A stretch of DNA of 64,000 nucleotides from JBAXQQ01 sp037131695 (GTDB taxonomy: Bacteria; Armatimonadota; Hebobacteria; CAIYQO01): the NCBI GenBank assembly GCA_964638715.1, contig CAZWZF010000002.1, positions 62,001 through 126,000 of the forward strand, read 5' to 3'. Below the pieces are notes generated by a model. The model searched no databases. It was given only the letters and a program-made list of their open reading frames with translations, and was not told the DNA's origin. Position numbers and translations under genes: made by a program. Below are positions 43,360 to 52,585 of this stretch, piece after piece (position 1 is the stretch's first letter; each line of letters begins with the position of its first letter).

Positions 43360-44349
43360 TTATATCTCATTCTCCGGCTTAATCATTTCGCTCTTTTTTA
43401 CACCTCGAATATTTAAATCATTTTCCTGTGGTACAGCTTCACGAGTCATCCATACGGGTGACTCAATTGATGATACATAATATTCACGTGGAATCTGAAA
43501 AACATAATACTTTGCAGGTATTTTAACCCATCTGTCTTGAAACTTGGCAGCTACAACTTCAGAGCGAAACAACTGTTGCCAGGTGAACCATAGGGTTGCA
43601 TTACTAATCTGAGGTATTACATATTGCAATTCTATTGGCAAATCATTGTCGGTTGCAATAATATCTTTCGCTTCTGGAACTGCTTCTAAAATAAGTGTTG
43701 ATGGTACTGATATTGTACCGGTTATTCCAACCGCTGGCATCACTTGAGAAAAACCTTCAGGCGGGGTAAGATGGGTCGATGTGTCTGATACTTCTTCGGG
43801 ACGAAATACCCGAATATTGGCATCAGTATTTATTTTTTTTGTTGCAAATGAAAACTGTTGTTCAACTTTATTCTTATTATCTTTTACATTTTCAGTATGA
43901 TAGATAATTCTAACAATAGCTGTAACTGGAAGTAAAAGGATTATTACGGTGATGCTAATTTCTATTATTCTGTATAACCAGTAGTAGCTTGATGATTTTG
44001 TTAAGGAATCTATAATTGTTTGATTAAGAATAAGCGCTGTAATTATGGAAAGAAAAATTCGACTTAACATGCCATAAATTACATAAATTGATGCTATTTT
44101 AAATTTACCCTGACTCATGCTCCATCCGCATATAAGATATAAAAAAGCTTCAATTACATATAAAGCCATTGATAGCAATGCACTGACCGAACCGCTAAAT
44201 TCAGCACCATCAGTGGAATCTGTGAGATTAAATATTTTTCTTATTACTACTGGCAATAAAATAGCACATAGCGACAGTATGACCAGGATTATTCCCTGGG
44301 CTACTGTAGTTGAGCTTTTAGCTGTTTTACTGTCGTCTGTAACTGTCAT
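43360..44349 (-). CDS. Membrane protein of unknown function, head of the MglA module
   Basis: I do not recognise a family. The 329-residue protein has four membrane segments in its first half (about 17-37, 57-77, 82-112 and 127-152) and then a soluble region of about 175 residues. That region contains WFTWQQLFRSEVVAAKF and VKIPAKYYVFQIPREYYV, which look like a small beta-rich domain. Being co-transcribed with the GTPase, it may anchor or sense for it at the membrane. A GGAG lies 13 bases before the ATG. Confidence 0.75.
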   Translation of the reverse strand: MTVTDDSKTAKSSTTVAQGIILVILSLCAILLPVVIRKIFNLTDSTDGAEFSGSVSALLSMALYVIEAFLYLICGWSMSQGKFKIASIYVIYGMLSRIFLSIITALILNQTIIDSLTKSSSYYWLYRIIEISITVIILLLPVTAIVRIIYHTENVKDNKNKVEQQFSFATKKINTDANIRVFRPEEVSDTSTHLTPPEGFSQVMPAVGITGTISVPSTLILEAVPEAKDIIATDNDLPIELQYVIPQISNATLWFTWQQLFRSEVVAAKFQDRWVKIPAKYYVFQIPREYYVSSIESPVWMTREAVPQENDLNIRGVKKSEMIKPENEI

Positions 44350-44465
44350 CAGTAATTAATTTCTCCGTATTTTCGGATTGAAAATATATAATATTCTTTA
44401 TACCAAATATCGCAAAAATATACCATAGTTTAATAGCCAATAATGAACTAAAAACTAAATAAATA

Positions 44466-44984
44466 TCAAAAAAATATACTTTCACTTTCAAGTAAAGATA
44501 TTTTTAACGGTGTATTACCACTAAAACCGCCTACAGTCCCATCACTTTTAATGACCCTGTGACACGGTATCAAAATGAGGAAAGGATTATTTTTCATGAT
44601 ATTACCAACCACCCTTGAGGCTTTATAATTTCCAGATAATACCGCTAATTGCTGATATGATATTGTCTGTCCTCTCGGAATTTTGATAAGCTGCTTATAA
44701 ACTTCGCTTTGAAACGGAGTAAGGTTATAGAATAGTAATAGTTTCTCTGGATTAAAATTGTTTTCTTCTCCCGTAAGCGAATCATTTAAAAGTTTTTCAA
44801 TATACAATAATGTAATACTGTTTTCTTGAATAAAAGACGATAAGTTTATATTTTTCGGTAATATATAATTTATCGGTTCATTAAAAGATATTCTTAATGG
44901 AAATATTAATTTCTTATCTTGTGCAATTGTTATATATAATTCTCCACAAAGAGTGTTTATCTTAATGTAACTAATTTCGCACAT
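44466..44984 (-). CDS. ogt: Methylated-DNA--protein-cysteine methyltransferase
   Basis: This 172-residue protein has the active-site motif PCHRV and the preceding helix-turn-helix (YQQLAVLSGNYKASRVVGNIMKNNP in part). It is followed by GGFSGNTPLK. It repairs O6-alkylguanine by transferring the alkyl group to its own Cys. The first 28 bases overlap the end of holA, suggesting translational coupling. Confidence 0.95.
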   Translation of the reverse strand: MCEISYIKINTLCGELYITIAQDKKLIFPLRISFNEPINYILPKNINLSSFIQENSITLLYIEKLLNDSLTGEENNFNPEKLLLFYNLTPFQSEVYKQLIKIPRGQTISYQQLAVLSGNYKASRVVGNIMKNNPFLILIPCHRVIKSDGTVGGFSGNTPLKISLLESESIFF

Positions 44985-46087
44985 AATATCTCCAATGCCA
45001 ATTCAGCATCCTGGCGTGGAACGCCTTCAATAGCTTTGCTTGCCATATCACATTCCAACATTGCCTGATATGCGGCAGTTAACGCTTCCCATGTCATCTT
45101 CCGCGCAGAATTGGCTAATTTTCTACCCATCCAGCCACTGAATTGAGCAAGCATCGCCTGGTCTGGTATCAAATCAACACCCGGACAACGGTCTGCTGGA
45201 GAATTTGGCTGCCAGCCATGTTCAAGTAAAATTTTTACTTGCCAGATTAATCTGAACTGCCGCACAATCATCGGGAATATTCTAAAAGGAGTTTCAAATT
45301 GAACTTCCATTAATTCATGTAAAACATTTAATGCCTGAAAACCATTTCTGTCTGATATTGCGTCTGCTAATCTGAAAACTGATTCTTCTGCCAGTCGCGG
45401 TGTCATTCGCTCTACATCTGCTTCACGAATTACTTTTGCATCGCCAATCATAAGTGACAGTTTATCTACTTCAATCTGTAATCTTCGTAATTCTGTACCA
45501 ACACGCTTTATCAGGATATCAACTGCTGCAGGTTCAATTGTTTGACCCCAGGTATGTAGAGTGTCTTTAACCCAGATAGCCGCTTCTGCCTCGGTAAGTG
45601 ACGAACAATCAATTATTAATCCTTGTTTTTCAATGATTGTTTCTAATGCGCTTGCCATTTTTTGAGGCTTTTTATTATCTTCGCTTTCACCAGTAATCAA
45701 TATTACGTGATTCATTGAAGGTATTGAATCTATTTGCAATGCTATTTTTTTCTGACTGTCAGTATCAAGTAAGTGAGCATTTTTTAAAATCAATACTCTG
45801 CCGCTACCAAGAAAAGGAAATGCTTGCGCTAATGAAAGAACTTTATCTGCGCGTGTAGGTATTTTGTCTCGCTTTGCCTGGTCAAAACTATCAGCTACTT
45901 TTTCCCAGCGGTCATTTGCATCAAGCTGGTCTAAATTAAAAGCATCATCGCCAGATAGCAATTGCTCACGCAATCGTTCAGCAACAATTCTCTTCTGGTG
46001 TGTTTCATTGCCTTGTATTAATATCCAGATGCTGTTATTCAGTCCAATAGGACCGTGTTTCGCTAATTGTGCGTGTTTTATTTTCAT
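44957..46087 (-). CDS. holA: DNA polymerase III delta subunit
   Basis: This 376-residue clamp-loader subunit has the N-terminal nucleotide-fold region IWILIQGNETHQKRI, RADKVLSLAQAFPFLGSGRVLIL and LILITGESEDNKK-like strands. The delta-specific middle follows: VGTELRRLQIEVDKLSLM, VFRLADAISDRNGFQAL and IVRQFRLIWQVKILLEHGW. It lies three bases after gatA and overlaps ogt. Length is slightly above average. Confidence 0.9.
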   Translation of the reverse strand: MKIKHAQLAKHGPIGLNNSIWILIQGNETHQKRIVAERLREQLLSGDDAFNLDQLDANDRWEKVADSFDQAKRDKIPTRADKVLSLAQAFPFLGSGRVLILKNAHLLDTDSQKKIALQIDSIPSMNHVILITGESEDNKKPQKMASALETIIEKQGLIIDCSSLTEAEAAIWVKDTLHTWGQTIEPAAVDILIKRVGTELRRLQIEVDKLSLMIGDAKVIREADVERMTPRLAEESVFRLADAISDRNGFQALNVLHELMEVQFETPFRIFPMIVRQFRLIWQVKILLEHGWQPNSPADRCPGVDLIPDQAMLAQFSGWMGRKLANSARKMTWEALTAAYQAMLECDMASKAIEGVPRQDAELALEILCAKLVTLR

Positions 46088-46090
46088 TAT

Positions 46091-47584
46091 TTACCCGGCT
46101 GCCGTTACAGAGTTTATGCCAATATGTGCTTTTCTTTTCCAACCGGCTGCTTGTTCGTAAGCAAATGCGGCCTGAAGTATTTTTTCTTCCTGCCAATGTG
46201 CGCCGATTAATTGCATGCCAACTGGCAGTCCATTGTCATAACCGCATGGAATAGATATCGCAGGTATACCGGCCATGTTGATAGGAATAGTACAGATATC
46301 ATTCATATACATTTGCATCGGGTCTTCAACTTTATCACCGATTTTAAATGCCACACTTGGGGTTGTCGGAGTGAGCAGCAAATCAAATTTGGAAAATGCG
46401 TCTTCAAAATCTTTTCTTATTAATGTGCGAACCATGCTGGCCTTTGTATAATAAGCGTCATAATATCCTGAAGATAAGGCATAGGTTCCAAGCATAATAC
46501 GGCGTTTAACTTCTTGCCCAAATGCTTTGTCGCGTGATTCTGTCATCATGCTTACAGTATCACGGGCAAACATCTCGCGGAATCCGAATTCAACGCCGTC
46601 ATAACGCGCCAGATTGCTGCTTGCTTCTGCAGGTGCAATAATGTAGTAAACCGGTAGGCTGTATTTAACGTTTGGCAAAGTACATTCGCTTATTTCTGCT
46701 CCAAGAGATGAAAGGGTATCAATAGCTTTATTTATAGCATCAGCTACACCATGGTCTATAGCTAATTCATCATTATTAACAAATTCTTTTGGAATACCAA
46801 TTTTCATGCCTCTGATATCTTTGCCAAGATTTGCGGTATAATCAGGAGCAGCTTCGGGAAGGCATGTAGAATCCATTTTATCAGGTCCGGCAAGGACATT
46901 TAACAGCATGGCAGCATCACGAACATCTTTTGTTATTGGACCAATCTGGTCAAGCGATGATGCGAAAGCTATTAACCCAAACCTTGATACTCGGCCATAA
47001 GTAGGTTTTAGTCCGACAACGCCGCAATATGCTGCAGGCTGTCGGATTGATCCGCCGGTATCGGTACCGATTCCTATCAGGCCTTCATCAGCAGCGATTG
47101 CTGAGGCTGTACCACCACTGCTGCCGCCGGGTACCCGGTTTAAATCCCATGGGTTTTTACTCGGTCCGAATGCGCTGTTTTCCGTCGAACTACCCATAGC
47201 GAATTCGTCCATATTGGTTTTACCCATGAATATAATGCCGGCTTCCTGCATCTTTGTAACAGCAGTAGCATTATATGGCGGTATGAAATTTTCCAATATT
47301 TTCGAACAGCAGGTTGTTCGGACACCTTTGGTGCATAAGATATCTTTTAATGCCAGAGGAATTCCAGCAAGTGAAGATAGTTTTTCGCCTTTATTTCTTT
47401 TTTCGTCTATCAACTTTGCCTGTTCAATAGCAGATTCCCGCATTAACATAACATAACTTTTTACGTCTTTGTCTACGTTATCTATTCTATTTTGAACTGA
47501 TTTAACTAATTCAGTTGAAGATATTTCACCATTGGCTAACATCTGTGAAGCCACGGATGCGGTTAATTCATATAATTCTGACAT
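46091..47584 (-). CDS. gatA: Glutamyl-/aspartyl-tRNA amidotransferase subunit A
   Basis: This 497-residue amidase-signature protein has the Ser-cisSer-Lys triad: Lys in LALKDILCTKG, and Ser in GGSSGGTASAIAA and TGGSIRQPAAYCG. TTCCSKILENF and SRFGLIAFASSLDQIGP are GatA-specific. It makes the ammonia used by GatB to amidate Glu-tRNA-Gln or Asp-tRNA-Asn. gatB and gatC are not adjacent, although gatC usually precedes gatA. A GGTATAAT promoter element lies about 43 bases upstream. Confidence 0.96.
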   Translation of the reverse strand: MSELYELTASVASQMLANGEISSTELVKSVQNRIDNVDKDVKSYVMLMRESAIEQAKLIDEKRNKGEKLSSLAGIPLALKDILCTKGVRTTCCSKILENFIPPYNATAVTKMQEAGIIFMGKTNMDEFAMGSSTENSAFGPSKNPWDLNRVPGGSSGGTASAIAADEGLIGIGTDTGGSIRQPAAYCGVVGLKPTYGRVSRFGLIAFASSLDQIGPITKDVRDAAMLLNVLAGPDKMDSTCLPEAAPDYTANLGKDIRGMKIGIPKEFVNNDELAIDHGVADAINKAIDTLSSLGAEISECTLPNVKYSLPVYYIIAPAEASSNLARYDGVEFGFREMFARDTVSMMTESRDKAFGQEVKRRIMLGTYALSSGYYDAYYTKASMVRTLIRKDFEDAFSKFDLLLTPTTPSVAFKIGDKVEDPMQMYMNDICTIPINMAGIPAISIPCGYDNGLPVGMQLIGAHWQEEKILQAAFAYEQAAGWKRKAHIGINSVTAAG

Positions 47585-47626
47585 GTTGCAATATTTCCAT
47601 TCAAATTAAAGTGGGTTTGTGTATGA

Positions 47627-47634
47627 ATTATACC
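47627..47634 (-). promoter_or_regulatory. Putative extended -10 element of gatA
   Basis: On the minus strand this reads GGTATAAT, predicting a start near 47619 and a leader of about 35 bases. An imperfect inverted repeat (CCAGCA/TGCTGG, about 47640-47670) lies just upstream, after the end of the previous gene. Confidence 0.5.
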
Positions 47635-47673
47635 TTAGCCAGCAAAAATGGTACAGTGCTGCTGGTAAAGAAG

Positions 47674-48615
47674 CTAAATAAATTTTCTAATTAATTCCGC
47701 GGCTTTAATTGCACCGTTAATATATTTAATTTCATGATTGTGTAGTTGGCTGCAGGTACTTAATATCATATTTTCTAATTCTTCAGTTGTTTGCGGGGTG
47801 GGGGATTTCCTCGCACGCCAATGCTGGTCGTCATATCTTTTGGGTTGCGGCATAAATATACCCTGACGTTTTGTTGCTTTAACCTCATAAAATAGATTAT
47901 ATCCTGCTGCGCCAATAACAATATCAATACCTGGTAAAAGTTCAATTAAGGGGTAAGTTGCTTGTTCCTGTATATTAGGTGATATCAATATCGGTTGAAA
48001 TATATCTTTGTATTTCAACCAAATATCTAAAAATAAATTGAAAAAGTTTGCTTCCCATGCAAAATCACCTGTTGATACCGCTGCGATTACAGGTATTTTA
48101 TTGTTGACTGATAATATTTTACGGACTTCAACTGCAGAAAGAAGTTCATTTGCATCGCGAAGCAGTACTGGTTCGATTTCTTCGTAATTGGCATATTTAT
48201 ATTGCAAAGGTTTTTCGACAGATATAACAAGATTAAATTTATTTACTATTTCTTGCCATGCTAATGTCACTTCTTGTTTAACATGCCGTGAGATAAGAAT
48301 CTTTTTTCCATTGCTTTCTTTTAAAATTTCTTCCATCTCACCGACTAAACCATGTGGAAATGTATCCATTATTATTACTTTTGGGTCATAGTTTAATACC
48401 AGCCAGCGAATATGTTTATAAACATCAGAAGAATTTAATCCTGCGAGATTAATGTAGGGAATGTTTTCATTTAAAAGTGGAAATATTTGAGGTGTTGATG
48501 CAATAGCTAATACCCGCTTATCTTTTAATTTTCGCAATATTGCCGCACAGCGATTTACATGTCCCATTCCACCGCCGCAAGCATAATATAAGATATCAAT
48601 CTGTGGATAAAGCAA
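47674..48615 (-). CDS. GT-B glycosyltransferase-like protein (MurG/UGT-like)
   Basis: This 313-residue protein starts with a glycine-rich loop YYACGGGMGHVNRCAAIL, as in MurG- and UDP-glycosyltransferase-like proteins. The end of the donor-domain region reads IVIGAAGYNLFYEVKATKRQGIFMPQPKRYDDQHWRA in outline, with the expected G-x-N and Asp-Gln/His pattern. A sugar transfer to an envelope component is likely. It starts at TTG 48615 right after the zinc-finger gene stop; the weak GGA upstream leaves the start uncertain. Confidence 0.72.
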   Translation of the reverse strand: MLYPQIDILYYACGGGMGHVNRCAAILRKLKDKRVLAIASTPQIFPLLNENIPYINLAGLNSSDVYKHIRWLVLNYDPKVIIMDTFPHGLVGEMEEILKESNGKKILISRHVKQEVTLAWQEIVNKFNLVISVEKPLQYKYANYEEIEPVLLRDANELLSAVEVRKILSVNNKIPVIAAVSTGDFAWEANFFNLFLDIWLKYKDIFQPILISPNIQEQATYPLIELLPGIDIVIGAAGYNLFYEVKATKRQGIFMPQPKRYDDQHWRARKSPTPQTTEELENMILSTCSQLHNHEIKYINGAIKAAELIRKFI

Positions 48616-48616
48616 T

Positions 48617-49072
48617 TTAACTATCCATCATGTCAGAGCTGTTTTCTGTTGTGCCATACCCGGGATTATTGAATACGGTGCGGTCATTATTGTTAAAACC
48701 GGAGTAAAATATATATGGCATATAGCCGCCAAAGTATGGATAACGGTAATTGGGGTCGCTATCAGGATTATTTATGTTGCTTCTGGTATTGCTGTTAGGC
48801 GTACCAGTTAAATTTTGCTGCATCCCACCAGAGGTTTGAGATTGTTGTGTTGAATTCTGCGGTTGCTCAACACGATTTTTCCTAAAGCATTCAATGCATC
48901 CAATAGCTTTTACATTGGCTGGTGGTATCTGTGGCAATTTTAATATCATATCTTGCGACAAGGCATAGGTATGCTGATTGCAGATATGTTTACCGCAATA
49001 AATACAGCGGGTTTCTGCAATATTTCCACATTCGTGCAGTAATAAAAATCCTGCTTTTTCTGCGCATTTCAT
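48617..49072 (-). CDS. Small protein with Cys/His zinc-finger-like N-terminus and Asn/Gln-rich tail
   Basis: I do not recognise a named family. Residues 1-65 contain a B-box-like pattern of metal ligands: HECGNIAETRCIYCGKHICN, His in NQHTY, and GCIECFR. From residue 70 the sequence is low-complexity (Asn, Gln, Ser, Gly, Pro, Tyr), including DSDPNYRYPYFGGYMP. It has no signal peptide. The gene is tightly packed between a lipoprotein gene and a glycosyltransferase gene, with two- and one-base gaps. A protein-interaction role is possible but unproven. Confidence 0.65.
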   Translation of the reverse strand: MKCAEKAGFLLLHECGNIAETRCIYCGKHICNQHTYALSQDMILKLPQIPPANVKAIGCIECFRKNRVEQPQNSTQQSQTSGGMQQNLTGTPNSNTRSNINNPDSDPNYRYPYFGGYMPYIFYSGFNNNDRTVFNNPGYGTTENSSDMMDS

Positions 49073-49074
49073 AA

Positions 49075-49698
49075 TTAATTACCACTTTGAAGCAATAAAT
49101 TATAACCGGCTATTAATGCCGCTTGTTGCAATAGAGTAAATTTATCAGTCATTAATATCCCGGTTATTCCACCAGAAGTATTGCCGGAGATAATAAATTT
49201 ATCGCTGCTATTGTCGGTGATATGCCATTTATCACCATTATGCTTTATTTTACCAATTTTATTACCATTTGCGTCATCAATCTTATAATTATTACCATCA
49301 GGTTTGATTTTTAACAACTTATTATTAGTGTCGTCTTTAATTGATATATTGCCATCTTCATTTTTAATTTTTGCAATTCTGGCCTCTTTGTTATCTTTTA
49401 ATTTTAGGTCAGTGCCATCTAATTGTACTTTTCCTGCTTCGGTTTTATCGGCATTGTATATCTTTAACTTATCGCCTTTATCTTCAATCGTCCCTATAAC
49501 TTTACCGTTATTATAAATTTCATAAATTTTATCATTTTTACTGATTTTAAGATATTCTGATTTGTCAGCCTTGGTAACAGTTATTGAAAAAGCTCCTGCC
49601 TCCCTGACAATATTAGCAGGTTGTGAGGAGGTTGTTTTTTTACTGCAGCCAGCAAATAATATAATGATAAATACAAGGAAGATAAGTGAGAATTTCAT
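49075..49698 (-). CDS. Repeat-containing lipoprotein of unknown function
   Basis: A signal peptide ends in the lipobox LFAGC (Cys near residue 18), so the protein should be lipid-anchored. Residues of about 55-165 contain about five imperfect units of roughly 20 residues with the pattern D-G-x4-KI-x-D-x5-KI-x-KIK. This suggests a repeated beta-hairpin structure. A hydrophobic segment (LLQQAALIAGYNLLLQ) ends the 207-residue protein. Its ATG overlaps the stop of the exporter gene (TAATG), so the two are translationally coupled. This links it to envelope transport, though no function is known. Confidence 0.78.
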   Translation of the reverse strand: MKFSLIFLVFIIILFAGCSKKTTSSQPANIVREAGAFSITVTKADKSEYLKISKNDKIYEIYNNGKVIGTIEDKGDKLKIYNADKTEAGKVQLDGTDLKLKDNKEARIAKIKNEDGNISIKDDTNNKLLKIKPDGNNYKIDDANGNKIGKIKHNGDKWHITDNSSDKFIISGNTSGGITGILMTDKFTLLQQAALIAGYNLLLQSGN

Positions 49699-51560
49699 TA
49701 GATTACTCCAGCATTTAAAGTGTCGTTTACCCAGAATTGTCTCTGATGCATTTGTGCATACTTGCCATCAACAATTATTAATTCATCATGTGTGCCTCGT
49801 TCAGCGACTTCGCCATCTTCAAGTACCAGAATGATATCTGCATTTTTAATGGTACTTAATCTGTGAGCAATTATAAATGTTGTACGCCCAGAGATAAGCC
49901 TGTCTAACGCTTGATGAATTAGATATTCTGATTCTGAATCAACAGATGATGTAGCTTCATCAAGGATAAGTATCTTAGGATTTGCAAGAATTGCACGGGC
50001 AATTGCTATCCGCTGTTTTTGACCACCGGATAATTTTACACCGCGTTCACCGATTTCTGTATCATAACCATCTGGTAATTTTTCGATAAATTCGTGAGCA
50101 TTGGCAATTTTAGCAGCTTCCATTATTTCGTCATCTGTGGCATCTAATTTGCCATATCGCAGATTTTCCTTAACTGAGTTATTGAAAAGAAATGTATCTT
50201 GTAAAACCATCGCGATGTTTTTACGCAAATCTGATTGATTTACATCTCTCACATCTACTTTATCAATCAATACCCGACCATCCTGCACATCATAAAAACG
50301 CGGAATAAGGTTGATAATAGTTGTTTTCCCAGCCCCGCTATGTCCTACTAAAGCTACCCGTTGTCCAGGATAAGCATGAAGGGATAACTCTTTTAAAATT
50401 AGCTCTCCAGTATCAGCATATCTGAATGAAATATTTTCAAATTCAACTTCACCGATAGGATTATCTATTTTTATCGGTATTTCCGGGTCTTTAATTTCTA
50501 AATTAGTATCAAGTACTTCAAAAAGCCGTTCGCTGGCGGCCAGTGCTCTCATAATAGAATCATTAAATTGCAGCAGCATCCAGATAGGACCATAAAATGA
50601 ACCTACATACCCCCAAAAGGCGAATAACGCACCAACAGTCATTTTACTTTGTATAACTGCGGCAGAACCAATCCCAAGAACTATCAATGAGCCGCTGAGT
50701 CCGAGTAGACGGTTGAAAGGCCCAAATGTTGACCACATTCTAATACCGCGGACATTTTTATCCATAACCAGTTTACTGGCTTCAAATACCAATTTCTTTT
50801 CATCTTCTTCGCGATTAAACGCTTTGATAACACGAATTCCAGAAAAGTTTTCCTGTAATTTTGCGTTCATCTGTCCGACAGTATCGCGGATGTCCCGATA
50901 AACAGCACGAATCTTGCGGCTGAAAAAGTAGATTGATACAGCAATCAGCGGCATTGGTATTAACACTAATAAAGCTAAATTGGGGTGGGTATGCGAACTT
51001 AATGTATACATGTAATAAAATGCAAGGAGCATGCCGAAAAATCCACTGATGATAGTATCCATCCCATGAACCATCAGTGTTTCAACTTGCTCAATGTCTC
51101 CCGACATACGCGACATCATATCACCGGTTTGTTTGTTATCGTAATATGTCAGTGATAATGATTGCATGTGGCTGTATACTTGCTGACGAAGGGTATAAAT
51201 TAACTTCTGTCCAGAAACATGCAGCCAGTAAGTGCGCAGCAGATTAAGTAATTGCGATAAGATGTATATCCCAAGCAGAATTAGAATTGGTTGTAGTACC
51301 ATTTTGGTATTGTTATTTTTTATACCATTAGGTATCACTTCATCAATAAGCTTTTTAATTATCAGGTTTGGCTGCATGTCCAGCCATGTTGAAGCTAATA
51401 AGCAAATCAAACCAAATAAAACAACAAGATAATAAGGTTTAATCCATAATATTACTCGATTGAATGATTTCCATGGGTTGCTTGGTTTTGTATGTTCGAC
51501 TGGACCTGGGCCGCGTCCTTTTCCACCTCCTGGGCCGTGTTGAAATCCGCTTCCCATCAT
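49698..51560 (-). CDS. MsbA-type ABC exporter (fused membrane and ATPase domains)
   Basis: In this 620-residue protein a short Gly/Pro-rich N-terminus is followed by six membrane helices (about 35-340) and an ATPase domain. The ATPase has Walker A GHSGAGKTT, signature LSGGQKQR, Walker B ILILDEATSSVD and switch His IIAHRLST. It works as a homodimer or heterodimer exporting lipids, peptides or drugs. GGAGG lies eight bases before the ATG. The lipoprotein downstream is coupled to it and may be its partner. Confidence 0.93.
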   Translation of the reverse strand: MMGSGFQHGPGGGKGRGPGPVEHTKPSNPWKSFNRVILWIKPYYLVVLFGLICLLASTWLDMQPNLIIKKLIDEVIPNGIKNNNTKMVLQPILILLGIYILSQLLNLLRTYWLHVSGQKLIYTLRQQVYSHMQSLSLTYYDNKQTGDMMSRMSGDIEQVETLMVHGMDTIISGFFGMLLAFYYMYTLSSHTHPNLALLVLIPMPLIAVSIYFFSRKIRAVYRDIRDTVGQMNAKLQENFSGIRVIKAFNREEDEKKLVFEASKLVMDKNVRGIRMWSTFGPFNRLLGLSGSLIVLGIGSAAVIQSKMTVGALFAFWGYVGSFYGPIWMLLQFNDSIMRALAASERLFEVLDTNLEIKDPEIPIKIDNPIGEVEFENISFRYADTGELILKELSLHAYPGQRVALVGHSGAGKTTIINLIPRFYDVQDGRVLIDKVDVRDVNQSDLRKNIAMVLQDTFLFNNSVKENLRYGKLDATDDEIMEAAKIANAHEFIEKLPDGYDTEIGERGVKLSGGQKQRIAIARAILANPKILILDEATSSVDSESEYLIHQALDRLISGRTTFIIAHRLSTIKNADIILVLEDGEVAERGTHDELIIVDGKYAQMHQRQFWVNDTLNAGVI

Positions 51561-51562
51561 AA

Positions 51563-52480
51563 TTATTTTTCCTCCAGATTAACAACTCGCGGTTGCCAGC
51601 CTAATTCATCGAGGGTTTTTAAATAATCTTCCGGTTTCATATCTTCTGGTCTTTTTTTAGTCATAGCAATAATTACGGCTTCCATTACATTTGTCCCGAA
51701 TGACCTTCCATCAAACTCAGGTGTGGTACTTATTAACATCTTCACACCTCGCAAACGCAGTTTTTCAATATCAGCAGCAGTGGTGGTATTAGTAATAATA
51801 ATTTTATCTTGCATTTTTTCCGGCATATATCGGTTTATGTAGTGATAATCACCAGCTATAATATCTGCTTCATCAAAATACTTACCGTATTTGCTGGTAG
51901 TTTTCTCTTGTTTTTCACCGGTTGGGTAGATCATATCAAATGGCATGATTGTAATAATCGGCAATAGAAGTGCAGCAATAAATTTAAGTTGGTTCAATGT
52001 TCGCAATGGAATCGGCATCCCTAAAGCGAAAATAACATCGCCATACATAACCTTTGCACCGAGTTCTGGTAATATTTCTGCCATACCAAATCTATCGACG
52101 CCACTTACCAGCAATACTTTCTTATCTTTGAAATTAATTATACCATCATCAGATATTTTCTGAATAACTCTTCTTTCTAATGTATGTTTTAAACCGCTGC
52201 CATCAACTACTGGTGTTATTTTTGCAGCATCTGCCATTTTTCTGGCATCGCGGATAGTATATTTCTTACCATTCGCGATCAAGTATAAATCTATGCCGCC
52301 CAAGCCAATGGCATCTATTTTACCGTCAAAATCGTTTATCATTTTTATAGCAGCATTCATGTCGCCATCGGTACCGATTCTTTCAATATGTACCTGAAAA
52401 TTCCCTAAAGTGACAATGATGGATTTATCGCGTAATGATGAGCCAAGACTTACTGAAACAACATGAATTGAATCTGACAT
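51563..52480 (-). CDS. 'Quinate 5-dehydrogenase'-annotated family protein, function unclear
   Basis: The 305-residue sequence opens VVSVSLGSSLRDK, followed by IERIGTDGDMNAAIKMI, GLGGIDLYL, VLLVSGVDRFGMAEILPELG and a C-terminal ISTTPEFDGRSFGTNVMEA. These segments match a family, frequent in Firmicutes and anaerobes, that databases label quinate 5-dehydrogenase without good experimental support. No canonical dinucleotide-binding GxGxxG is obvious apart from the VSGVDRFG loop. No shikimate genes are nearby. It lies two bases upstream of the ABC exporter gene. Confidence 0.7.
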   Translation of the reverse strand: MSDSIHVVSVSLGSSLRDKSIIVTLGNFQVHIERIGTDGDMNAAIKMINDFDGKIDAIGLGGIDLYLIANGKKYTIRDARKMADAAKITPVVDGSGLKHTLERRVIQKISDDGIINFKDKKVLLVSGVDRFGMAEILPELGAKVMYGDVIFALGMPIPLRTLNQLKFIAALLLPIITIMPFDMIYPTGEKQEKTTSKYGKYFDEADIIAGDYHYINRYMPEKMQDKIIITNTTTAADIEKLRLRGVKMLISTTPEFDGRSFGTNVMEAVIIAMTKKRPEDMKPEDYLKTLDELGWQPRVVNLEEK

Positions 52481-52540
52481 AAAGTTAAACCTCGATTGAA
52501 ATAATACCTTTTTGTTACATCAACTGCAAATTTTAGACAC

Positions 52541-52573
52541 AAAAAAAGTGCAGAGAAATATTCTCTGCACTTT
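52541..52573 (-). terminator. Rho-independent terminator of the zinc-ribbon/pilin-like gene
   Basis: A 13-bp perfect stem (52545-52557 with 52561-52573) with a three-base loop is followed on the minus strand by a run of at least seven T. It lies 13 bases after the stop at 52586. Confidence 0.92.
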
Positions 52574-52585
52574 ATGAAAAATTAA

